From Cytophagales bacterium (GTDB lineage: Bacteria; Bacteroidota; Bacteroidia; Cytophagales; Microscillaceae): DNA of 35,711 nucleotides. The notes under the pieces were generated by a model. That model worked only from the letters and a program-made list of their open reading frames with translations. It was not told the origin of the DNA and ran no database searches. The DNA is taken from assembly GCA_013298075.1 (NCBI GenBank), contig JAAFJG010000048.1, positions 1 through 35,711 of the forward strand, written 5' to 3'. The stretch's first letter is position 1. Every line of letters starts with the position of its first letter. Positions 24,911-33,077 of the stretch are shown here, piece after piece. The position numbers were made by a program, and so were the translations under genes.

Positions 24911-25696
24911 ATGCAAAATCAACTTGTACTTACTTTTAATGATACAAAAAAAATGAAAGCTTTTTTGGCTTTTGTGGAAGATATAGAGTATATCGAAAAG
25001 GCTGAAATCATAAAATATAATCATTTTATTAGTAATACAACAGAGGAAAATATTATGATAATACCCATAAATCCTCCTCAAAATATTGATTATACCCCTG
25101 AAGAAATCATTGATTTTACGCATCAATTTCCTAAAAAATATAGTTGGAAAGCACAAGATATAGAAAAATATTTTCCAAAAAACTTAAAAGTTAGTGTTCA
25201 AATTATCCAAAACCAATTATTTATTATGGCTTCTCCTCATCTTAATCATCAGGTTATTTCTGAAGAATTAGGCTTTCAACTAAGTTCTTTTATACGTCAA
25301 AATAAATTGGGAAGATTGTTGTATGCTCCTTTGGATACAATTTTAGATGAAAATAATTTGGTGCAACCTGATATTTTGTTTATTGCTGTGAGCCGTTATC
25401 ATATCATTGAAAATGGAAAAATAAAAGGCTCACCTGATATAGTAGTCGAAATTTGGTCGCCTGCTAACAAGAAAAAAGAAAGGGAAGCAAAACATAATTT
25501 ATATGAAGAAAATAAAGTTATGGAGTATTGGCAAATATTCCCAAAAAAACAAAAAGTAACTATCGAAACGCTTAATGAAAAAGGAAAATATGAAACTTTT
25601 TCTAAGGCAAATAAAAAAGGAACTTTACGCTCAAAAGTTTTAGAAGGTTTTGAAATTGATATAGAATCTTTGTTTGAGAATACAAAAGAAAGATAA
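24911..25696 (+). CDS. Uma2-family PD-(D/E)XK endonuclease
   Basis: 261 aa from ATG 24911; the open frame continues upstream but into the remnant of the duplicated copy. Residues about 85-245 form the Uma2 (DUF820) domain: VQPDILFI supplies the catalytic Asp, SPDIVVEIWSPANKKKE the Glu, and REAKHNLYEENKVMEYWQIF the conserved Lys/Tyr helix. The first 80 residues (MQNQLVLTFNDTKKMKAFLA...) form an N-terminal extension of unclear role, perhaps antitoxin-like. Family biology is poorly known. It is monocistronic, between repeats R1 and R2. Confidence 0.85.
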   Translation: MQNQLVLTFNDTKKMKAFLAFVEDIEYIEKAEIIKYNHFISNTTEENIMIIPINPPQNIDYTPEEIIDFTHQFPKKYSWKAQDIEKYFPKNLKVSVQIIQNQLFIMASPHLNHQVISEELGFQLSSFIRQNKLGRLLYAPLDTILDENNLVQPDILFIAVSRYHIIENGKIKGSPDIVVEIWSPANKKKEREAKHNLYEENKVMEYWQIFPKKQKVTIETLNEKGKYETFSKANKKGTLRSKVLEGFEIDIESLFENTKER

Positions 25697-25754
25697 TTTT
25701 TTTAAGAACAGACTTTCTGACTTTCTGAAACCCCATGTTAGTTCAAATATATTT

Positions 25755-25787
25755 TTTGTATATTCAACAAAAAAAAAGATATATTTG
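25755..25787 (+). promoter_or_regulatory. Promoter-like element with no gene after it
   Basis: TTTG (25755-25758), 21-nt spacer and TATATTTG (25780-25787). It points into about 200 bp without a plus-strand ORF, which contains repeat R2. It may drive a small RNA or be left from a lost gene. Confidence 0.4.
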
Positions 25788-25839
25788 CATCAAAAAAATA
25801 GTAACTTTTTTTAGATAAACAACTTTATTAAGTCGCAGT

Positions 25840-25938
25840 GTTATTATTTTTTGAATAGTGAAGTCAAAAACTTTAAAAGTGATAAATTTAAGTAAAACTT
25901 CGTTTAATACTTAAACTATTTTTATTTTATACTTAAAC
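25840..25938 (+). repeat. About 100-bp direct repeat R2, downstream of the Uma2 gene
   Basis: Diverged copy of R1 (24693-24797) sharing GAATAGTGAAGTC, ATTTAAGTAA and TTATTTTATACTTAAAC blocks in the same order. Confidence 0.7.
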
Positions 25939-25951
25939 CAATTTTTTTTCA

Positions 25952-25980
25952 GTTGTCAATGTCGAAGACTTGATAACTAA
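25952..25980. other. 9-bp hairpin near the 3' end of the SWIM gene
   Basis: AGTTGTCAA pairs with TTGATAACT (one G-U) over a 10-nt loop just past the minus-strand stop. There is no U-run on either strand in the expected place, so terminator function is uncertain. Confidence 0.35.
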
Positions 25981-25986
25981 AAAAAC

Positions 25987-28074
25987 CTAAAAACCACTTT
26001 TATTAAGTTCTATAATAAAGTTTTTTCTACGCGTATATAGTACTCTTAATTTTGATGCTAAAGCAAATGCTGCTCCCGAATCCATTTCTTTTAAAGACAA
26101 AAGTGCTTCACAAATTTTAATGTAAGCATCTTTACTTACATCTTTTTCTGCGATTAGAATAACATTTTTATAATAATCTTTCGTTTCTTCACGATATTTT
26201 TCTCTGACAATTTTTTTCTTAAAAAAAGCATCTAAAAATTCATCTGCTTGATACGGATTTTGTGATTTAATGGCTGCTGAATTATTGACAACTGTTTCAT
26301 AATACAAATCCATTTGCTTTGTATTTTCTAAATAAATAGCATAATCAAGGGATTTTAATTGTTTAGAAACAATATTTTGAATTTTTGTGTCATAATCGGG
26401 CAGCATTTTTTTTAAATTGATATAATTATCTACCTTAAGCGAATATACATTTTTATCTGTAATTTTATCAAAAAATATTTTAATATTTTCCTGACTATCT
26501 TTTCCAATAAGGGCTAAAAGATACGCTTCTAAAAAATAAAAATCAATCGTTTTAAATTCTACAGACACAAAATATTCCTCACAAAAAACCGCTATCATCT
26601 CAAAATCTTTTGTTTTTTGGAGTGCTTTTAAATACGCAAGAAACAGAGCAGTAGAGAATGGTGGTAATTTTATTCTCTTAGCAGGATTACTATCTTTGTT
26701 AATTATTTTCTCTAAAAAATCAACCAATAAATGAGCATCTTCTTCAGTGTTAAATAATTGTGTATATTTTTCTAAAACATCTTTGTTTACACGAGTTAAA
26801 TCAGATGACTCCAAAAAACATTCATAAATACCTCTAATTTCTTTGATTTCTGTATTTATATCAAAAAATTCTATAAATTCTTTCAAATAACGCGCATCAG
26901 AAATGAATATTTTAGATAAAAAATCTTTTTTCTGTCCTTGGGTTATATTGTCTTTAATTTCAATATAGTAATTATACAATTCACTATGTTTATCACTATA
27001 ATTATTGGTATCTAATAACCAAAAACTATATTCAATCAAAATATCAATATTTTCTTTTTCGCTAAAAAAGGCTTTCTTTTTTTCACTGATTATGTTATAA
27101 AAATCACTTTGATATTTGATTTTTATATATTTAACAAACCAATCAAATAATTCTTGTTCATTTAATTTTGAAATTTGATTGACAATAAATTTAGAAAAAT
27201 CTGAACCATCAAATTCACCAGAACCACCATCATCATCGTCATAATTATCATATCCATAATCGTCATATCCATCTAATTCGCCATTTTCATAAGCTTCACC
27301 TATCGCAGATATAATATAAATCAACTCATCGCATACTTTCACAGCAAACCCTTTTTCTACTAATTCCTCCAAAGGTTTTAGGCGTTTTAATAGTTTGGTT
27401 TCAAAATTAGAGGGAACTCCATCAAACGCCATCAAACGATTGAAATCATCAACTACATTTTTTAATTTTTTTGTACATCTTTCTATTTCTTCGGCTGAAA
27501 GCATAGTTTTTTTTGGGGGAATAATGGTTTGTTTTTCTGATACTTTTTCTATTATTTTTTCGGCTGGATTTGGATATTTTGTTTCGTAAATAACTCTTAA
27601 AGTTGCCAAAATTTCTTTCATTTCGACTAATGAATAATTGCTAATTTTTTCAAAGTTTGTTTCTTTTAAAATGTCACAAATTTCTTCCAACATTTCTTCA
27701 TCTTCTACTATTTCACCGTCTTTTGCGTCCAGAAATATCTCTTTTAAATTCGCTTGTGCATACAAAATAACACCTACAATATGTTTGCATAAACCTGAAT
27801 CTTCGAAATATTTACATTCGCAATTTCCTGATAATATATTGTTTTTTAGGCGAATATTCACCTCATAATCACCATAATTACCTTGCACATAAGCAGCAAT
27901 ATAGTTAATATTTTTGGCTTCTATGTTGATAATTCCATCTGTATATCCGACTCCTCTTTGATAAATAGTATCTCCTACTATTTCTTTTAGTTCAGATATT
28001 TTTATGCGTTGGATAATGTCAGCAAGTTTATTACCTTTATCTGAACAATCCGAAATGATGTTATCGTATGACAT
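25987..28074 (-). CDS. SWIM zinc-finger protein
   Basis: 695 aa. Near the N-terminus Cys85-x-Cys87-x8-Cys96-x-His98 (CECKYFEDSGLCKH) is a SWIM zinc finger, preceded by the usual strand (YEVNIRLKNNILSGNCEC). The rest is long, alpha-helical and acidic, with an Asp/Gly-rich linker at about 275-295 (DDYGYDNYDDDDGG). SWIM domains bind DNA or protein; in bacteria they occur next to SNF2 helicases, but none is here. No signal peptide. Function unassigned. Confidence 0.85.
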   Translation of the reverse strand: MSYDNIISDCSDKGNKLADIIQRIKISELKEIVGDTIYQRGVGYTDGIINIEAKNINYIAAYVQGNYGDYEVNIRLKNNILSGNCECKYFEDSGLCKHIVGVILYAQANLKEIFLDAKDGEIVEDEEMLEEICDILKETNFEKISNYSLVEMKEILATLRVIYETKYPNPAEKIIEKVSEKQTIIPPKKTMLSAEEIERCTKKLKNVVDDFNRLMAFDGVPSNFETKLLKRLKPLEELVEKGFAVKVCDELIYIISAIGEAYENGELDGYDDYGYDNYDDDDGGSGEFDGSDFSKFIVNQISKLNEQELFDWFVKYIKIKYQSDFYNIISEKKKAFFSEKENIDILIEYSFWLLDTNNYSDKHSELYNYYIEIKDNITQGQKKDFLSKIFISDARYLKEFIEFFDINTEIKEIRGIYECFLESSDLTRVNKDVLEKYTQLFNTEEDAHLLVDFLEKIINKDSNPAKRIKLPPFSTALFLAYLKALQKTKDFEMIAVFCEEYFVSVEFKTIDFYFLEAYLLALIGKDSQENIKIFFDKITDKNVYSLKVDNYINLKKMLPDYDTKIQNIVSKQLKSLDYAIYLENTKQMDLYYETVVNNSAAIKSQNPYQADEFLDAFFKKKIVREKYREETKDYYKNVILIAEKDVSKDAYIKICEALLSLKEMDSGAAFALASKLRVLYTRRKNFIIELNKSGF

Positions 28075-28114
28075 AAACGAAATTAAAATGAATGAAATAA
28101 TATAATTTTGGTTG

Positions 28115-28145
28115 CAAAAATACTAAAACATTTTAAAAAAACAAA
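28115..28145 (-). promoter_or_regulatory. Promoter of the SWIM gene
   Basis: On the minus strand TTTG (28145-28142), 19-nt spacer, TATTTTTG (28122-28115), about 40 nt ahead of the start codon. Confidence 0.7.
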
Positions 28146-28183
28146 AAATGTTTTTTTTTGTGCTTAATTTTTTTGAAAATAAC

Positions 28184-29725
28184 CTACAAAATAATCAATA
28201 AAGTTGGATATTGTTGAGCAAGTCTTTGTTTTTCAGCATTAGAAATGGGATTTTCTGCTATATCAAATTTGTTTAGTTTTTTGAGTAAACTTAGATTGAT
28301 ATTTACTTTTTTTATTTTATTTTTTCTGACAATTATTTCTGAAAGTAAAACGCATTTTTCTAAACTTATTGGAAACATTTGTAATTGATTTTGTTGCAAA
28401 TACAACCGAGTTAATGAAGGCATTTCCCACAAATCATCAGGCAAACTCAACAATCGATTATTATCCAAATCTAATGAATTTAGTTTTTCCATTTGTTTCA
28501 TTTCATTAGGCAAATTGCTGATTTGATTATTTTTTAAAGTTAAATTTTTTAAAGTTTTAAGTGATAATAAACTCGTTGGAAAATTTGTAAATTGATTATC
28601 ACTCAAATCTAAAATATTAATTTCTATCCATTTATTGATTTCATTTGGAATAGTCGTAATTTGATTTCCGCTCAAAAAAACGATTTTAAGTTGGTCATTA
28701 TTTTCAATTTGTGGTGGAATTTTATTGATTTGATTAAACCTAATATCCAAATATTGTAAACGTTTCCAGCCTGTAATTGCCAAATTATATTCGGTTAATT
28801 TATTTTGTTGCAATTCTGCTTTAAAAATATTTTTCCACTCTCCCAATTTGATAGGAATTTCGGTTAATTCATTAAAACTTAGATTTATTCTTTCTAATTG
28901 TCCATCGGGCTGCCAATTTTCAGGCAATTTTTGTAGTTTATTTTGATGTAAATGTAGTATTTTTAAAGCAATCAAATTCCCAAAATTATCACACAAACTC
29001 ACTAATTGATTTTCTGAAAGATACAATTCTTCTAAGGTTTTTAATTCTCCAAAACTTGCAGGCAAATGAGTTAATTTATTTGTTTGGGCAACTATTTTTT
29101 TGATATTTTTAGCTTTTCCAATATTTTTAGGAAGTTGTTTTAATTGATTATTTTGAATAAATAATTCTTCAAGATGATGCCAATTCTCGATAAAGTCGCT
29201 TAAATTTACTAATTGATTATTTGAAAAATCTAATTTTTTCATCTGTGTAAGTCCTTGCCAATTATTCGGAATTTCTTTGAATTGATTAAAAGCCAAAGAT
29301 AAATTTTCTAACGGAACTGCCTTTCTAAACGAGGTTTCTAACGTATCTAATTGATTTCTGCTCAGGTCTAAATGTTTTAAAAATTTCAAAGAATCCCAAG
29401 GAATTGCTAACCGCTTAAATTTATTATTGCCTAAATTAACAGATTCTAAATTTTTTAAATTAATAATACTTGTAGGAATTTGATTGAGTTGATTATTACT
29501 CAAATTTAATTCTTGTAAATTTTCTAATTTCAAAATATCAGAAGGAAATTGGGTTAATTTTTTTCCTACCAAATTTAATTTATATGTTTTTTTTGGCTCT
29601 CTCAAAGCATCTTTCAAGTCCGTATATATAAATTCTTCCGCTAATTTTTGAGGAGTTAGCGGTAAATTTTGTGCATTTATCCAATGAGATAAAAAATAGA
29701 AAATAAAAAAATATATCTTTCTCAT
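28184..29725 (-). CDS. Exported leucine-rich-repeat protein
   Basis: 513 aa from ATG 29725, chosen because MRKIYFFIFYFLSHWINAQ is a signal peptide; the open frame extends 23 codons upstream without one. Roughly nineteen 23-residue LRRs (pattern LQELNLSNNQLNQIPTSIIN) fill residues about 50-500, the ribonuclease-inhibitor/plant-like 'L..LP..I..L' type, unlike the SDS22-type protein at 19426. No C-terminal sorting domain is visible, so the mature protein is probably periplasmic or surface-bound by other means. Its binding partner is unknown. Confidence 0.85.
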   Translation of the reverse strand: MRKIYFFIFYFLSHWINAQNLPLTPQKLAEEFIYTDLKDALREPKKTYKLNLVGKKLTQFPSDILKLENLQELNLSNNQLNQIPTSIINLKNLESVNLGNNKFKRLAIPWDSLKFLKHLDLSRNQLDTLETSFRKAVPLENLSLAFNQFKEIPNNWQGLTQMKKLDFSNNQLVNLSDFIENWHHLEELFIQNNQLKQLPKNIGKAKNIKKIVAQTNKLTHLPASFGELKTLEELYLSENQLVSLCDNFGNLIALKILHLHQNKLQKLPENWQPDGQLERINLSFNELTEIPIKLGEWKNIFKAELQQNKLTEYNLAITGWKRLQYLDIRFNQINKIPPQIENNDQLKIVFLSGNQITTIPNEINKWIEINILDLSDNQFTNFPTSLLSLKTLKNLTLKNNQISNLPNEMKQMEKLNSLDLDNNRLLSLPDDLWEMPSLTRLYLQQNQLQMFPISLEKCVLLSEIIVRKNKIKKVNINLSLLKKLNKFDIAENPISNAEKQRLAQQYPTLLIIL

Positions 29726-29880
29726 ATTTATATAGACAAGATAAATCAAAAATGTTGCCTTATTTTTGTTAAAATTATTTTTTATCAAATTCAAAGTTAC
29801 AAATTATGCTAAGATTTATATAATTTTAGAGATTTAAAAAATTGATTTACTTAATTTTCAAGAACTTATATTTCAAAAAA

Positions 29881-29912
29881 TTTGTATTTGTATTATTTAA
29901 GTCTTAGTTTTG
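29881..29912 (+). promoter_or_regulatory. Promoter of the TIGR04255 operon
   Basis: TTTG (29881-29884), 20-nt spacer, TAGTTTTG (29905-29912). It leaves a leader of about 130 nt before ATG 30050. In the 324-bp gap 29726-30049 the only other structure is the pair of GAATTGAAAC motifs. Confidence 0.65.
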
Positions 29913-29914
29913 CA

Positions 29915-30014
29915 ATGTTTTTAAGTGAATTTTTTTTATAGAATTGAAACGATTTTTTTCTAAATTTTAGATATATTTTCGTTTTTTTAATCGAACCATT
30001 TTTGGAATTGAAAC
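29915..30014 (+). repeat. Two degenerate CRISPR-like repeat ends in the leader
   Basis: GAATTGAAAC occurs at 29941-29950 and 30005-30014, 64 nt apart. Each is preceded by a G-T5+ stretch about 25 nt upstream, giving two roughly 35-nt units that agree only at their ends. GAATTGAAAC is a common 3' end of type I/III CRISPR repeats, but no cas gene is present. Confidence 0.25.
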
Positions 30015-30049
30015 ACAACAAATAGTGTTTTTACACAAAATAATATTTT

Positions 30050-30772
30050 ATGAACAAACTACCCACAAAAATATCACCCTGCCCAATCATGGAGGCAACC
30101 GTTGAACTTAAATTTAGTTCAGATTTGCCCAAAGGAGCTGTTTTTGGCATTTTATATAATTCATTAAAGGATACATTTGGAAATGTAGAAATGCTACCAC
30201 CCACAATGTCATCTATCGAAGCAATAGAAAATGACCCTAACCTGAAATATAAAGGACTATATAAACTCACTGACGGCACTTTTAATATACAAGTAGGTTA
30301 TGATGTAGTTACTTTTCATTCGCCTACTCAATATGTAGGTTGGAAAAATTTTTTAGAAAATTTAATTCTGTTTTTTGAAAAGGTAAAAAAGTCAGGTGTT
30401 GTTAATAAAATTGAAGATTTAGTTTTGAGATACTTAAATTTTTTTGAAATAGATATTTATGACCATATCCATCTTAAAATTGATTTACTTAATCAAGAAC
30501 ATATTAGCGAAAATTTGGTAATGAGAACAGAAATGAGAGATGGCGATTTTACAAAAATATTACAATTAGCCAACAATATAACTGTAACAGGTAGTTTTGG
30601 AGAAAAAACAGGCTCTTTGATTGATGTTACTTGCGTGTATAACGAACAAGATGCTTTACAATCTTTTGCTACGATAATTAATAAAGCACATAAAATAGAA
30701 AAAGAATTGTTTTTTGGACTTCTCAAACCTGAATTTCTTACCTCTTTAAATCCCGATTACGAAAATGAATAA
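30050..30772 (+). CDS. TIGR04255-family protein
   Basis: 240 aa. The start NKLPTKISPCPIMEATVELK (lysine/proline then 'SP.IMEA..E.KF') matches the sporadically distributed TIGR04255 family; later VGWKNFLENLILFFEKVKKS and IEDLVLRYLNFFEI fit its central part. No catalytic residues are assigned in the family. No signal peptide. It heads an operon whose next gene overlaps by 8 bp. The patchy distribution of the family and the linked gene set suggest an accessory, possibly defensive, function, which is inference. Confidence 0.75.
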   Translation: MNKLPTKISPCPIMEATVELKFSSDLPKGAVFGILYNSLKDTFGNVEMLPPTMSSIEAIENDPNLKYKGLYKLTDGTFNIQVGYDVVTFHSPTQYVGWKNFLENLILFFEKVKKSGVVNKIEDLVLRYLNFFEIDIYDHIHLKIDLLNQEHISENLVMRTEMRDGDFTKILQLANNITVTGSFGEKTGSLIDVTCVYNEQDALQSFATIINKAHKIEKELFFGLLKPEFLTSLNPDYENE

Positions 30773-31061
30773 TACTAATTTAAAAAAACCTGCGACTAAT
30801 TCTTTGGTTGCTTTTCCTATGTTATTTTCTGTGATATTAAGGCAACCTATTTATCAAAAAAATTTGATAGATAAAAAGTATAATGTCCAAATAGATACAT
30901 CTTTTAAACAATTACCCGATCAAAATATAGCACTTGAACAAAATCAAATGGATATATTGGTTTCTTTTGTTTCTAAATTAGTAAATGAAAGTAAAGATTT
31001 AGATGGTGAAATTGTTGATATGGTGAATAAAAATTTTAAAAAACTATTGCTGAAAATATGA
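30765..31061 (+). CDS. Hypothetical protein, middle gene of the TIGR04255 operon
   Basis: 98 aa beginning MNNTNLKKPATNSLVAFPML. Overlaps the upstream stop by 8 bp and the downstream start by 4 bp (ATGA), so translation is probably coupled across all three genes. A hydrophobic stretch (LVAFPMLFSVIL) near the N-terminus is short for a membrane span. No known family recognised. Confidence 0.7.
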   Translation: MNNTNLKKPATNSLVAFPMLFSVILRQPIYQKNLIDKKYNVQIDTSFKQLPDQNIALEQNQMDILVSFVSKLVNESKDLDGEIVDMVNKNFKKLLLKI

Positions 31062-31678
31062 TAGATTCAGAAAGCATTTTCGATGATATGCGAATATATT
31101 TACCAAAGTATCTTTCAGAAGAAGATGCCAAAAAATTATTTGAAGAACTCAAAAGTTTTCCAAATAATTTAGAAAGTAGATTTTATACAGACTATCTTAA
31201 TGCACAAGATGTTTTATATCAGGGAGATGGTTTACGTAATTTCACTGTGGTAAATCTTCCTAATAAAGAGTTTATACAAGCGGCTGTAATGAATTTTTCA
31301 AATACCTGTGATACAGATGAAGAAAATAGTAGATTATTTCCTTCTAATCTTGTTTATGCTCCAATATTTAGTTTAGAAATGTACAAACAAGAATTAATAC
31401 TTGAAGGAATAAAAAATGAAAAATCTATTAATAGCCATATAGAAGACATAAAAAAACAAAGAATTACTCAAATTTTGTATTTGCCTAAAGGTGCAAAGTT
31501 ACCTGAAGAGTGTATAATTTTTCTTGACAGAATTCTTCATTGTGATAATAAGTCTATACAAAGAAAAGGCATTTCAAATCAAAAAATATTTGTGTTAAGT
31601 AACTACGGTTTTTATCTTTTTTTAATCAAATTATCAATCCACTTCACACGTATTCAGGAAAAAGTAGATAGAAAATAA
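31058..31678 (+). CDS. Hypothetical protein with an N-T-C-D motif, third gene of the TIGR04255 operon
   Basis: 206 aa. The central block FSNTCDTDEENSR followed by VYAPIFSLE resembles the 'LSQTCD' block of a group of uncharacterised accessory proteins; the Cys-Asp pair may be catalytic or structural. The end GFYLFLIKLSIHFTRIQEKV is another conserved-looking segment. No signal peptide. Coupled to the upstream genes by overlapping start and stop. No biochemical function can be given. Confidence 0.7.
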   Translation: MIDSESIFDDMRIYLPKYLSEEDAKKLFEELKSFPNNLESRFYTDYLNAQDVLYQGDGLRNFTVVNLPNKEFIQAAVMNFSNTCDTDEENSRLFPSNLVYAPIFSLEMYKQELILEGIKNEKSINSHIEDIKKQRITQILYLPKGAKLPEECIIFLDRILHCDNKSIQRKGISNQKIFVLSNYGFYLFLIKLSIHFTRIQEKVDRK

Positions 31679-31800
31679 AAACATTACTTACTAAAATATA
31701 AAATAGTTGAAACACTTCAAGTAATCTTATTACTTCAAAAAAAGATATTTTCATTTTCAGTATAAATTTCCTAAAAAAGCAAAAATATTTAATATTTTAT

Positions 31801-31831
31801 TTTGATTATTCTTAGATTATTCCTATTTTTG
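31801..31831 (+). promoter_or_regulatory. Promoter of the acyl-CoA dehydrogenase gene
   Basis: TTTG (31801-31804), 19-nt spacer, TATTTTTG (31824-31831): perfect consensus, 26 nt before ATG 31858. Confidence 0.8.
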
Positions 31832-31857
31832 CTAAAAATAATTATATAAAAAAATAT

Positions 31858-33009
31858 ATGGAAGCTGAAATTTTAGAAAATAGAGCAGAAATTATTGCCG
31901 AAGTTGGTAAAAGTGCCAAAGAATTTGCTGAAAAGCACATAAAACCAAATATTATGGACTGGGACGAAGCACAAACGTTTCCGATAGATACCTTTCACGC
32001 CTTAGGAAATCTGGGTTTGATGGGGATTTTAGTACCCGAAAAATATCAAGGTTCAGGATTAGGATATAGAGAATATGTGCAGGCAATTGTAGAAATTTCA
32101 AAGGTTGATCCTTCTATTGGATTGTCTTTGGCTGCCCATAATTCATTGTGTACAAATCATATTTTGATGTTTGGAAATGACGCACAAAAGGAAAAATATT
32201 TACCTAAATTAGCCACAGGAGAATGGATTGGTGCTTGGGGTTTGACAGAGCCAAATACAGGGTCTGATGCAGGAAATATGAGAACGGTGGCAATAAAAGA
32301 TGGAGAATATTGGGTAATCAACGGCGCAAAAAACTTCATCACACACGGAAAATCAGGCAATGTCGCAGTCGTAATTGTACGCACAGGTGAGGTAGGCGAC
32401 TCGCACGGAATGACCGCTTTTGTGATTGAAAAAGGTACAAAAGGTTTTACAAGTGGAAGAAAAGAAAATAAATTAGGTATGCGTGCCTCTGAAACGGCAG
32501 AACTAATTTTTCAAGATTGTAGAATACACGAAAGCCAAATTTTAGGTAATGTTGGAGAAGGATTTATCCAATCCATGAAAATTTTAGATGGTGGTAGAAT
32601 TTCTATTGCAGCACTTTCTTTGGGAATCGCCAAAGGTGCTTATGAATGTGCGTTGCAATATTCGAAAGAAAGACAACAATTTAATCAATCTATTTCAAAA
32701 TTTCAGGCAATTGGTTTCAAATTGGCAGATATGGCAACCGAAATTGATGCCGCAGAATTATTGATTGATAGAGCTTGCGACCTCAAAGATGCCCATAAAC
32801 CTGTTACAAAAGAATCGGCAATGGCAAAATATTATGCGTCAGAAGTTTGTGTAAGAGTTGCCAATGAAGCAGTGCAAATTTTTGGTGGTTATGGATTTAC
32901 AAAAGATTTTCCTGTAGAAAAATTTTACCGAGATTGTAAATTATGTACGATTGGAGAAGGAACTTCTGAAATTCAAAAATTAGTTATTTCAAGAATAATT
33001 TTAAAATAA
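31858..33009 (+). CDS. Acyl-CoA dehydrogenase
   Basis: 383 aa, typical length. FAD-dependent alpha,beta-dehydrogenation of acyl-CoA. Visible landmarks: GAWGLTEPNTGSDAGNM (flavin/substrate loop), KNFITHGKSGNVAVV, KLGMRASETAELIFQDCRI, the RQQFNQSISKFQAIGFKLAD helix, and catalytic Glu367 in TIGEGTSEIQ, the position used by short/medium-chain enzymes. Chain-length preference cannot be read from sequence alone. It has its own promoter and shares a convergent terminator with the PARP gene. Beta-oxidation or branched-chain amino-acid breakdown are both possible. Confidence 0.93.
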   Translation: MEAEILENRAEIIAEVGKSAKEFAEKHIKPNIMDWDEAQTFPIDTFHALGNLGLMGILVPEKYQGSGLGYREYVQAIVEISKVDPSIGLSLAAHNSLCTNHILMFGNDAQKEKYLPKLATGEWIGAWGLTEPNTGSDAGNMRTVAIKDGEYWVINGAKNFITHGKSGNVAVVIVRTGEVGDSHGMTAFVIEKGTKGFTSGRKENKLGMRASETAELIFQDCRIHESQILGNVGEGFIQSMKILDGGRISIAALSLGIAKGAYECALQYSKERQQFNQSISKFQAIGFKLADMATEIDAAELLIDRACDLKDAHKPVTKESAMAKYYASEVCVRVANEAVQIFGGYGFTKDFPVEKFYRDCKLCTIGEGTSEIQKLVISRIILK

Positions 33010-33022
33010 ATTTATAAAAAGT

Positions 33023-33058
33023 AAACCTATGAAATGATACAATTTCATAGGTTTTTTT
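33023..33058. terminator. Bidirectional terminator between acyl-CoA dehydrogenase and PARP genes
   Basis: AAACCTATGAAAT (33023-33035) pairs with ATTTCATAGGTTT (33042-33054), followed by TTTTT on the plus strand; it lies between convergent genes. Confidence 0.8.
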
Positions 33059-33077
33059 ATTATTTTTATACGAAAAT

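Noticed and set aside
29915-30014. Genuine CRISPR array
   Set aside because: Only two units, alike mainly at their ends, and no cas genes in the window; kept only as a low-confidence repeat and a question.
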